6,864 nt of DNA from a bacterium (GTDB lineage: Bacteria; Patescibacteriota; Patescibacteriia; CAIQCM01). Both the position numbers and the translations under genes were made by a program. Below the pieces are notes generated by a model, which was not told where the DNA came from, searched no databases, and worked only from the letters and a program-made list of their open reading frames with translations. Shown here piece by piece: positions 1-6,386 of the stretch (positions within the stretch are counted from its first letter, which is position 1; each line of letters begins with the position of its first letter). The stretch is taken from the NCBI GenBank assembly GCA_023246535.1, contig JAHFIF010000004.1, forward strand, positions 1-6,864. Direction: 5' to 3'.

Positions 1-492
1 GAGGTCCGACTGGCCGGCGCAGCTGACGACTACCGTCGCCTCCGCAACGCTGCCGGCAAGCTCGCCGAAACTTTCGGCAAGCACCTCGAGGCCTACTTCC
101 ACCACCTGTTGCCGGTCCTCGACGAACTGGTACGGACCGCGGAGGGCGGACATCCCGACGAGCGTTTCTGGAGCTCGATCTACAAACACGAGTCGCACTC
201 CGGAAGCAGCGTCTTCAACGGGTGGATCTCGGCTTTCGTGAACTACGTGAACACTGGCGACAAGACCGTCGTCAAGCGTCCCGACATCTACGACTGGACC
301 GACATGGCGGGCGGCTGGGGCATCAAGGGACTGTCGCTCGGCTCGGTCCCGTCGCAAGTCTGTGCCGTTCCGTTCAACTGGCACTACTACGGCGAGACCA
401 AGAAGATGCTCTTCGCCGGCGGGCCGCTCGGGGTCGAGGAACAGGACGGCGCCGTCATGCCGGTCCTCTCCTACGCGGTTCTCCACGCCTAA
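1..492 (+). CDS. DUF4419 domain-containing protein, C-terminal part (5' end outside window)
   Basis: The frame is open from the first base to a TAA at 490-492, giving 163 residues of a longer protein. I see no plausible start inside it; a TTG at 109 is internal Leu. The recognisable part is FWSSIYKHES, then GSSVFNGWISAF (about residues 69-80), a VPSQVCAVPFNW stretch (116-127), FAGGPLGVEEQDG (138-150) and MPVLSYAV near the end. This order of Gly-Trp-Ile, small/VPF, AGG.GV.QD and P....AV motifs matches my memory of Pfam DUF4419, a domain of unknown function found in fungi and scattered bacteria. No function should be inferred. Codon use is strongly biased to C or G endings (every Phe is TTC, Lys is almost always AAG), more so than in the genes to its right, which may reflect expression level or transfer. 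A strong terminator follows at 512-540, so this gene ends its own transcript. Confidence 0.75.
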   Translation, partial: EVRLAGAADDYRRLRNAAGKLAETFGKHLEAYFHHLLPVLDELVRTAEGGHPDERFWSSIYKHESHSGSSVFNGWISAFVNYVNTGDKTVVKRPDIYDWTDMAGGWGIKGLSLGSVPSQVCAVPFNWHYYGETKKMLFAGGPLGVEEQDGAVMPVLSYAVLHA

Positions 493-511
493 ACGAAAAA
501 ATCGAATTTTC

Positions 512-540
512 AAAGGAGTCTGTCGAGACTCCTTTTTCTT
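512..540 (+). terminator. Intrinsic terminator after DUF4419 gene
   Basis: A perfect 10-bp stem, AAAGGAGTCT (512-521) with AGACTCCTTT (526-535), closes a GTCG tetraloop and runs into a T-rich tail (TTCTTATTT). It lies 20 bases after the stop codon and should isolate the DUF4419 transcript from the lipoprotein gene. Confidence 0.9.
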
Positions 541-617
541 ATTTACGCCAGACGGCCGATCCCGGTTTTAATGGAGTTACGCCTTTCCAACCATAACGGA
601 ACGTGGTAATTAGATTG

Positions 618-623
618 AATAAT
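618..623 (+). promoter_or_regulatory. Possible -10 box of the lipoprotein gene
   Basis: AATAAT matches the TATAAT consensus at 5 of 6 positions. I find no good -35 box 16-18 bases upstream, so this is weak. If real, transcription would begin near 630 and leave a leader of about 10 bases before the ATG at 640, with no SD. The rest of 541-639 holds nothing else I can identify beyond a short imperfect AT-rich palindrome around 612-625. Confidence 0.3.
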
Positions 624-639
624 CTTAACGAAACGCGTT

Positions 640-1254
640 ATGAAGAAGTTTGCTTTACTCATCGGGACGGTAGCGGCCGTGGCCTTGCTTGGGGCCGGGT
701 GCGCGTCAACCACGGAACCGGGCGCGGAGACGAATACGAACGCCAATGCTAATGCGAATACGCCCGCCTTCGGCGGCGATCAGACCGGTTCCGATGCCGG
801 CCATGCGGCGGAGGCGGCCAACCTGAAGGATCTCCCGGCGGTCACGCCGCCGGCCACGCCGATCGACGACAGCGCCTGGACTTCGACTTTGACCAAGGCC
901 GGCATCACGATCAAAACGCCGGGCAAAGGAGCGACTGCGCCGACGACCTGGGCCTATTCAATCCTCGACAACAACGATTCGCATCTGCAGGGCGATTGCT
1001 ACGTGACCGCCGACACTGTCTATAAGAACGTTACCGATAACCATTATAAATATTCCTGCCAGACGACAACCGAGTTGAATGCCGGACCCGGCGAACGGAC
1101 CGACTACTTTGTCTTCCGCTTAATGTCGACTGACAAAAAAGGCAAAGAAACGACGCAGACCAACTTGGTCACCTTCACCAAAAAATACCCGGCCGGCTTC
1201 GATATGAACGCCTACGGCGCGTCGGTCGAACGCATGATTGAGCTGATCAAATAA
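640..1254 (+). CDS. Secreted lipoprotein of unknown function, Asn-rich N-terminal linker
   Basis: The 204-residue product starts with a classic type II signal: MKK, a hydrophobic core at residues 4-20 (ALLIGTVAAVALLGAG) and Cys21 in a LLGAGC context. It should be lipidated at Cys21 and anchored in the cytoplasmic membrane facing outward. The -3 residue is Gly rather than the usual Leu, which lipobox patterns tolerate. Residues 31-41 are an alternating Asn/Thr/Ala linker, a type of tether common in Patescibacteria lipoproteins. The mature part (about 62-204) has only two cysteines, Cys120 and Cys140, which could form a disulfide, and looks like a small beta-rich domain. I do not recognise a family and assign no function. 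ATG at 640 is chosen because it gives the complete signal peptide; no SD precedes it. The gene lies alone between two terminators (512-540 and 1277-1307), so it is probably monocistronic. Confidence 0.85.
   Translation: MKKFALLIGTVAAVALLGAGCASTTEPGAETNTNANANANTPAFGGDQTGSDAGHAAEAANLKDLPAVTPPATPIDDSAWTSTLTKAGITIKTPGKGATAPTTWAYSILDNNDSHLQGDCYVTADTVYKNVTDNHYKYSCQTTTELNAGPGERTDYFVFRLMSTDKKGKETTQTNLVTFTKKYPAGFDMNAYGASVERMIELIK
730..762 (+). repeat. Short imperfect codon repeat encoding a Thr/Ala-Asn linker
   Basis: Eleven codons alternate Asn (AAT/AAC) with Thr (ACG) or Ala (GCN), giving a degenerate 6-base period. It encodes the flexible tether directly after the lipidation site. Synonymous codons vary between units, so the amino-acid pattern seems to be maintained rather than being a fresh slippage product. 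Confidence 0.6.
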
Positions 1255-1276
1255 CGGTCAACACCTTCAAACGTTT

Positions 1277-1307
1277 AAAAAGACCTCGTCTCGGCGAGGT
1301 CTTTTTT
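1277..1307 (+). terminator. Intrinsic terminator after the lipoprotein gene
   Basis: A perfect 12-bp stem, AAAAAGACCTCG (1277-1288) with CGAGGTCTTTTT (1295-1306), closes a six-base loop and ends in a T run. It starts 22 bases after the lipoprotein stop. Its T run abuts the extended -10 box of the next gene. Confidence 0.93.
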
Positions 1308-1308
1308 A

Positions 1309-1317
1309 TGATACAAT
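1309..1317 (+). promoter_or_regulatory. Extended -10 promoter of the 140-aa protein / DedA pair
   Basis: TGATACAAT is an extended -10 element: TG, one base, then TACAAT (5 of 6 to consensus). No recognisable -35 lies at the right distance, since that region is the preceding terminator hairpin, but extended -10 promoters can work without one. The ATG at 1324 begins six bases after the box, where transcription normally starts, so the mRNA is predicted to be leaderless. Confidence 0.6.
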
Positions 1318-1323
1318 AGAGCC

Positions 1324-1746
1324 ATGAAAAAGGTTCTCAAAAAAAGCGAATGGCGAAAAGATAATTTGTGGCGCGCCGTGCTTTCCGTCGCGTTTTTCAG
1401 CGTGATCGTTTTCACCCTTTACGCGATCGAGAGCAACATTGACGCAACCTACGGACTCGGCGAACTCGCCCCGCAAAACCGCATTCACCACCCAAACCTG
1501 CGACGACCGGCCGCGCTTGAACCGGCGGCCATTGCCACTTGGATGACTTTTGACTATTTGAACCGAATCTTCAAATTACCGCCCGAATATCTAAAAGCTT
1601 CGCTCTCGATAACCGATGCGCGATATCCGCGCATGACGGTCAAACGCTACGCCTCCGATCGCCGGAGCGATCCGGCGATTGTCTTAACGGCGGTCAAAGC
1701 CGCTGTGCAGGCGTTCTTGTCAGTTCAAAATAACGCGACAAAATAA
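1324..1746 (+). CDS. Hypothetical single-span membrane protein upstream of DedA
   Basis: The 140-residue product has a positively charged N-terminus (MKKVLKKSEWRKD), one hydrophobic helix at about residues 15-34, and a soluble remainder. By the positive-inside rule the N-terminus is cytoplasmic and the remainder external. The soluble part has a proline-rich stretch (49-68) and then a probably helical region containing ATWMTFDYLNRIFKLPPEYL (71-90) and an ARYPRMTVKRYA segment (99-110). I do not recognise the family. It cannot be a cleaved lipoprotein because it contains no cysteine at all. The ATG sits next to an extended -10 box and no SD is present. Its TAA overlaps the next ATG (TAATG), so it is probably translationally coupled to the DedA gene and may act with it. 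Confidence 0.8.
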   Translation: MKKVLKKSEWRKDNLWRAVLSVAFFSVIVFTLYAIESNIDATYGLGELAPQNRIHHPNLRRPAALEPAAIATWMTFDYLNRIFKLPPEYLKASLSITDARYPRMTVKRYASDRRSDPAIVLTAVKAAVQAFLSVQNNATK

Positions 1747-2369
1747 TGACGTCGCTGCTCGGCTCCCTTCTCTCATTCGTCCTGCTGTACAAATATGCGG
1801 CACTTTTTCTGATCACTTTCGTCGCCGCGGTTGCCGTCCCCATTCCCTCCGGCGCGGTCACCGTCGCCTCGTTCGTTTTTGCAGGACAAGGATACATGAA
1901 CACGGCGGCCGTTGCCGTCACCGCGACGGCCGGCAACATCATCGGCGACTTGGTCGGCTTTGGCTTGGCGCGCCGCTACGGACGCCAGATCATCGAGCGC
2001 TTCGGCTGGAAGAAGGTCATGGCCGCGCCGTTCGTCGCCCGGCTGGAGCGGCGCGTTACCGCGCACCCCGCGATCGCGGTTTTTGCGACGCGCCTCACCA
2101 CCTCGATCACGCCGGTCGCCAACCTGGTTGTCGGTTTTGCCAAACTTAATTGGCGCGCCTTCATCATTGCCGACATCATCGGCCAAACGCTTGAAACCGC
2201 CCTCAACTTCGTTTACGGCCGCATCTTCGGCGAAACCTGGACCTACGCCTCGCCGATCGCCGAAAAGCTCGGTTATATCGTTATTGCCGCCGTCGCTCTC
2301 GCCGTCGTCATCCTCTGGCGCCGCCGTTCGCATCGCAAAGCAGCAATGACCGACGGCCTTGAAGAATAA
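1746..2369 (+). CDS. DedA / SNARE-associated family membrane protein, divergent
   Basis: The 207-residue integral membrane protein shows the DedA (SNARE_assoc, VTT) layout: a re-entrant region with VPIPSGAVTVASF (about 31-43), the AGNIIGD box (62-68) followed by ARRYGRQIIERFGW (75-88), then ATRLTTSITPVANLVVGF (114-131), an IIADIIGQTLE helix (140-150) and a last transmembrane helix (about 176-191) with a basic WRRRSHRK end. Known DedA proteins affect membrane homeostasis, and some move undecaprenyl phosphate or other phospholipids across the membrane. Several charged residues important in E. coli YqjA appear absent here: the acidic residue before the proline motif, the Asp/Glu after it (Gly36 here), and the second Arg of the R-x5-R motif. 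The first Arg (Arg116) is kept. Family membership is fairly sure, substrate unknown. The start overlaps the previous stop by one base. No terminator is visible before the tRNA promoter. Confidence 0.85.
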   Translation: MTSLLGSLLSFVLLYKYAALFLITFVAAVAVPIPSGAVTVASFVFAGQGYMNTAAVAVTATAGNIIGDLVGFGLARRYGRQIIERFGWKKVMAAPFVARLERRVTAHPAIAVFATRLTTSITPVANLVVGFAKLNWRAFIIADIIGQTLETALNFVYGRIFGETWTYASPIAEKLGYIVIAAVALAVVILWRRRSHRKAAMTDGLEE

Positions 2370-2387
2370 CCGAAAAACATATATAGT
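2359..2387 (+). promoter_or_regulatory. Likely promoter of tRNA-Ser (and possibly the CYTH gene)
   Basis: TTGAAG (2359-2364; 4 of 6) and TATAGT (2382-2387; 5 of 6) are separated by 17 bases. Transcription would begin near 2394, about 20 bases before the mature tRNA. The -35 box lies inside the last codons of the DedA gene. Confidence 0.5.
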
Positions 2388-2414
2388 TGCCAAGCAATTT
2401 CTTATCAACCGAGC

Positions 2415-2500
2415 GGAGGGGTGCCAGAGTGGACGATTGGGACAGTCTTGAAAACTGTTGAGCCTAATAAGCTCCGTGAGTTCGAATCTCACCCCCTCCG
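2415..2500 (+). tRNA. tRNA-Ser (anticodon UGA)
   Basis: This 86-nt class II tRNA folds completely: acceptor GGAGGGG (2415-2421) with CCCCTCC (2493-2499) and discriminator G2500; anticodon stem ACAGT/ACTGT with loop CTTGAAA and anticodon TGA at 2449-2451; a long variable arm with stem GAGC/GCTC (2460-2463 with 2471-2474); T arm GTGAG-TTCGAAT-CTCAC. The long variable arm and the anticodon both identify serine, reading UCA and other UCN codons. The 3' CCA is not encoded (CTT follows), so it must be added by a CCA-adding enzyme. Confidence 0.98.
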
Positions 2501-2529
2501 CTTGATTGATAAAGATTTTTGCATCGATC

Positions 2530-3048
2530 ATGGAAGAACTTGAACTGACCTATCTGCCCAAATACCTGCCCGACGGCGTATCAGCTTCTCCCGCCAAGGA
2601 GATGCTTGATATTTACATTCCGTCCACCGCCGCGCATTCGACCCTCAGGATCAGGAAATGCGGTGCAAAATTGGAGATCACCAAAAAGCAGCCAATTGCC
2701 GACGGCGACGCCTCGCGGCAGCTGGAAACGACGATCCCGCTGACCGAAGACGAGTATTCCGATCTGGCGCAACTGCCGGGCAAAAGGGTTCAAAAGACGC
2801 GATTTTACTATCAAGAGAACGGCGTCAATTACGAGGTCGATGTTTTTCGCAATGAACTGGCCGGGCTGGTGCTCGTCGACGTTGAATTTGATTCGCTCGA
2901 AAAAAAGTCCGCGTTCATTCCCCCGCCCTGGATACTCGTCGACGTGACGCAGGAAAAATTCATCGCCGGCGGGATGGTCTGCGGGAAAAAATATTCCGAC
3001 CTTGAAAACAAGCTGCAGGATCTGAATTACAAAAGGATCGAGATTTAA
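2530..3048 (+). CDS. CYTH domain protein (triphosphate tunnel metalloenzyme superfamily)
   Basis: From ATG 2530 the product has 172 residues. CYTH proteins form an eight-stranded beta tunnel that binds triphosphates; members are adenylate cyclases, thiamine triphosphatases or inorganic triphosphatases. Tunnel-type motifs appear in order: EELELT near the N-terminus (the ExExK signature, with Thr7 in place of Lys), LRIRK (39-43), LEITKK (48-53), YEVDVF (101-106) and LVLVDVEF (113-120). The Arg/Lys and Glu/Asp residues expected for triphosphate and metal binding are otherwise present, so a hydrolase is plausible but the substrate is unknown. A TTG at 2506 would add eight residues that look like noise, so I reject it. 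There is no SD; the gene begins 29 bases after tRNA-Ser and is probably co-transcribed with it. I recall similar compact proteins as widespread in Patescibacteria. Confidence 0.85.
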   Translation: MEELELTYLPKYLPDGVSASPAKEMLDIYIPSTAAHSTLRIRKCGAKLEITKKQPIADGDASRQLETTIPLTEDEYSDLAQLPGKRVQKTRFYYQENGVNYEVDVFRNELAGLVLVDVEFDSLEKKSAFIPPPWILVDVTQEKFIAGGMVCGKKYSDLENKLQDLNYKRIEI

Positions 3049-3078
3049 AAAGACCCCGAGAGCGCCGGCTCCGGGGTC
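3047..3078 (-). terminator. Intrinsic terminator of the HD gene, shared hairpin between convergent genes
   Basis: GACCCCG (3052-3058) pairs with CGGGGTC (3072-3078). The stem extends by three more pairs past a bulged A3059, leaving a six-base loop. Read on the minus strand the hairpin is followed by TTTTT (3051-3047), an excellent terminator starting 17 bases after the HD-gene stop. On the plus strand the tail is only GTGTCGTTTT, so it should end the CYTH transcript less efficiently. The T tract overlaps the CYTH stop codon. Confidence 0.85.
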
Positions 3079-3094
3079 GTGTCGTTTTCGAACG

Positions 3095-3742
3095 TCAGGC
3101 GAGTGCGGCGATCGCTTCGGCAAACTTTTGCGTCAGCAATTTCGCAACCCGGGGATACACCTTGGCGACGTCCGGGATGAGCGGAAGAATATATTTCCGC
3201 GTCTCGGCGATCTTCCGCAGCTGCTTTTCGCGGGAGCAAGCGACCAGCGCCCGCGTGTTCTGCAAGCGGTCCACGAGCTTAACCAGCTTGACGTCGACAT
3301 CCGAGGCCTTGATGTTGGCGTAATACCAACGCTTGGCGGCCGCCTTCGACCTGAAGCGCGGATCGTCATCTTTGGGCTTGGTCACGGCCGCGTCGATCCT
3401 GGCCACGCGCTCGCCGAAGATAAGCCTGATTCGCGTCAGCGTCATCAGCCAAGTATCTTCGGGACAATCATGAAAGATCGAGGCGATGGCCAAGCCAACG
3501 TCGGTGATCCCCAGTTCATCGACGAGAATGATGACCGTGCCGCGCGCGTGTTCGAAGTAGCGAGCGCCGGTTTCGCGCCACTGTTTTTCATGGGCCCGCT
3601 TAGAAAAGTCATAGGCCATGTCGAGGTACAGCAATTCGTCCGGCGTGACCTTCAGTTCGAACCTGGCCAGAAAACTGGCATGATTCTCGTTTTCCGTTCC
3701 TTCAAGCGATCGCGCGCTCTTCTTCATTCCTTTGCGTTTCAT
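3095..3742 (-). CDS. Stand-alone HD-domain protein, probable (p)ppGpp hydrolase (SpoT/MESH1-like)
   Basis: The 215-residue protein is a lone HD hydrolase domain (about residues 36-195) of the RelA/SpoT type, after a basic 35-residue N-terminal extension. Metal- and substrate-site motifs are complete: YFEHA with His65, the HD pair His91-Asp92 in IFHDCPEDT, Glu95-Asp96, and VDRLQNT with Asp158 and Asn162. VTKPKDD (120-126) follows FGERV as in SpoT. In this family Mn-dependent removal of the 3' pyrophosphate converts (p)ppGpp to GDP or GTP. There is no synthetase, TGS or ACT domain, so it would be a small alarmone hydrolase; another nucleotide substrate is possible. The start at 3742 is supported by AAGGAA six bases upstream; Met6 is too close to its purine tract. 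It lies 90 bases downstream of maf with its own likely promoter. It is the only gene here ending in TGA, and a strong terminator follows. Confidence 0.85.
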   Translation of the reverse strand: MKRKGMKKSARSLEGTENENHASFLARFELKVTPDELLYLDMAYDFSKRAHEKQWRETGARYFEHARGTVIILVDELGITDVGLAIASIFHDCPEDTWLMTLTRIRLIFGERVARIDAAVTKPKDDDPRFRSKAAAKRWYYANIKASDVDVKLVKLVDRLQNTRALVACSREKQLRKIAETRKYILPLIPDVAKVYPRVAKLLTQKFAEAIAALA

Positions 3743-3748
3743 TTTCCG

Positions 3749-3754
3749 TTCCTT
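3749..3754 (-). promoter_or_regulatory. Ribosome binding site of the HD gene
   Basis: AAGGAA on the minus strand ends six bases before the ATG at 3742. It is the best SD-like sequence in the window and decides the start over Met6. Confidence 0.65.
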
Positions 3755-3787
3755 TCCGCAAATTGTCAGCGATCTGTTTGACTGAAA

Positions 3788-3816
3788 AACTTATCGCAAA
3801 TCGCAAAAAATGTCAA
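3788..3816 (-). promoter_or_regulatory. Likely promoter of the HD gene
   Basis: On the minus strand a perfect TTGACA -35 (3816-3811) lies 17 bases before TAAGTT (3793-3788; 3 of 6), or 15 bases before GATAAG (4 of 6). The -35 is convincing and the -10 is weak. The spacer carries a tandem TTTGCGA repeat. The promoter sits in the 90-base gap after maf, so the HD gene can be expressed apart from recQ-maf. Confidence 0.45.
3794..3807. repeat. Tandem 7-mer TCGCAAA x2 in the HD-gene promoter
   Basis: TCGCAAA occurs twice back to back (3794-3800, 3801-3807) within the spacer between the -35 and -10 boxes. It may be chance or a small regulator site. A partial third copy, CGCAAA, lies nearer the start codon. 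Confidence 0.4.
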
Positions 3817-3832
3817 TCCGTCGGGTCGGCTT

Positions 3833-4414
3833 TTACAAAATATAAATGTCAAATTGTTTTAACTCGTCGGCCAGGCGGGAAAGCGGCAGGCCCATGACGG
3901 CGAAAAAATCCCCTTCGATCTTTTCAATGAGCACGGCGCCAATCCCCTGGATGGCGTAAGCGCCGGCTTTGTCGAGCGGGTCGCCGGTTTTAATGTAAGC
4001 CTCAATCGTCGCGTCGGACAATTCTTTAATGAAAACTTTGGCAATGTCGTGGAAAACAACCTCGGTTCCGGTCGCGGTATCAACGATCGCCACCCCGGTC
4101 ACCACTTGGTTCTCTTTGCCGCTCAGCATTTGCAGCATCGCGCGCGCTTTCTCCGCCGTTTTCGGTTTTCCCAAAACCTGGTCGCCAAAAACAATGAAGG
4201 TATCCGCCGCGATCACGAGCGCGTCCGGTTCGTGCGGCACAACAGCCCGCGCCTTGCCGGCGGCCAAATGCTTGACCAGTTCGATGGGCGTGAGCGGCAG
4301 GGTCATGTCTTCTTCGTAGGCGCTTTCGCGAACGACAAAAGGCAGCCCGGTCTTTTCCAGAATTTCTCGCCGACGCGGCGACCCTGAGGCCAAGACGATC
4401 TTTTTCATAAGCAC
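3833..4414 (-). CDS. maf: Maf family nucleotide pyrophosphatase (YhdE-type, dTTP/UTP)
   Basis: The 193-residue protein is a full-length Maf/Ham1-fold pyrophosphatase that hydrolyses nucleoside triphosphates to monophosphates, a house-cleaning activity against non-canonical nucleotides. Motifs: LASGSPRRREIL (residues 8-19), IAADTFIV with the catalytic Asp71, LGKPKT (81-86), DKAGAYAIQG (148-157) and GDFFAVMGLPL (168-178). Gln156 in the AIQG box and Lys83 in LGKP point to the YhdE subfamily (dTTP, UTP and modified pyrimidines) rather than YceF (7-methyl-GTP), which differs at these positions. Two starts are possible: GTG 4414 has GAGG nine bases upstream, while ATG 4408 gives the familiar MKKIVLASGSPRR start with a 15-base spacing. 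I give the GTG because of the SD. The gene begins one base after the recQ stop (or seven, with the ATG), so the two are probably co-transcribed and coupled. Confidence 0.93.
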   Translation of the reverse strand: MLMKKIVLASGSPRRREILEKTGLPFVVRESAYEEDMTLPLTPIELVKHLAAGKARAVVPHEPDALVIAADTFIVFGDQVLGKPKTAEKARAMLQMLSGKENQVVTGVAIVDTATGTEVVFHDIAKVFIKELSDATIEAYIKTGDPLDKAGAYAIQGIGAVLIEKIEGDFFAVMGLPLSRLADELKQFDIYIL

Positions 4415-4415
4415 G

Positions 4416-6239
<1,824 letters not shown>

Positions 6240-6263
6240 AAAACCGTCAGAGCGGCATATACC

Positions 6264-6291
6264 ATTGTAGAGACCGGCGCGCGTTTGTCAA
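6264..6291 (-). promoter_or_regulatory. Strong sigma-70-type promoter of recQ(-maf)
   Basis: On the minus strand a perfect TTGACA (6291-6286) and TACAAT (6269-6264; 5 of 6) are separated by 16 bases. Transcription would begin near 6257, leaving a leader of about 18 bases before the recQ ATG at 6239. The -35 box touches the edge of the palindrome at 6291-6329. Confidence 0.75.
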
Positions 6292-6329
6292 CGGAGGCGG
6301 CATGGGGACAGCCCCGTGCCGCGCTCCGT
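6291..6329. repeat. 39-nt imperfect palindrome between divergent promoters
   Basis: Arms pair as GCGGCATGGGG (6297-6307) with CCCCGTGCCGC (6312-6322), 11 pairs including one G-T, around an ACAG loop. After one bulged G6323, ACGGAG (6291-6296) pairs with CTCCGT (6324-6329), for 17 pairs in all. No T run follows on either strand, so it is not a typical terminator. It is either an operator region or a stray REP-type palindrome; GGGGACAG-type cores occur in REP elements mobilised by RAYT transposases, by memory. Confidence 0.75.
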
Positions 6330-6330
6330 A

Positions 6331-6359
6331 TTGCCGCAAGCAACGAACGGCGGTAAACT
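6331..6359 (+). promoter_or_regulatory. Likely promoter of the peroxiredoxin gene
   Basis: TTGCCG (6331-6336; 4 of 6) and TAAACT (6354-6359; 4 of 6) are separated by the ideal 17 bases. Transcription would begin near 6366, giving a leader of about 20 bases before ATG 6387. The -35 starts two bases after the palindrome ends. Confidence 0.4.
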
Positions 6360-6386
6360 GTTGCATTGATCCTTAATCAAAAACAT

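Noticed and set aside
612..625. AGATT/AATCT inverted repeat upstream of the lipoprotein gene as an operator
   Set aside because: Only five perfect pairs in AT-rich DNA; too weak to report.
2387..2400. TTGC-CAA-GCAA followed by TTTCTT as a terminator for DedA
   Set aside because: A 4-bp stem is too short, and it lies just downstream of the likely tRNA -10 box.
2506..2529. TTG start extending the CYTH protein by eight residues
   Set aside because: It starts six bases after the mature tRNA end, without SD, and the added residues are not part of the family pattern that begins at MEELELTYL.
1773..2531. A 252-codon minus-strand frame opposite DedA and the tRNA
   Set aside because: It runs through the tRNA gene and antisense to DedA, and its product is a charged, Gly/Asp/Arg-rich shadow sequence.
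3095..3097. Alternative genetic code with TGA as Gly (as in Gracilibacteria)
   Set aside because: The HD gene needs TGA as its stop directly before its terminator; reading through would translate the hairpin. No in-frame TGA interrupts any other gene.
3128..3781. A 217-codon plus-strand frame opposite the HD gene
   Set aside because: The HD frame carries the complete catalytic motifs; the plus-strand product does not resemble a protein family.
6366..6386. TTG start extending the peroxiredoxin by seven residues
   Set aside because: Bcp proteins normally begin at the M-L-x-V-G sequence encoded from ATG 6387; the TTG also falls at the predicted transcription start.
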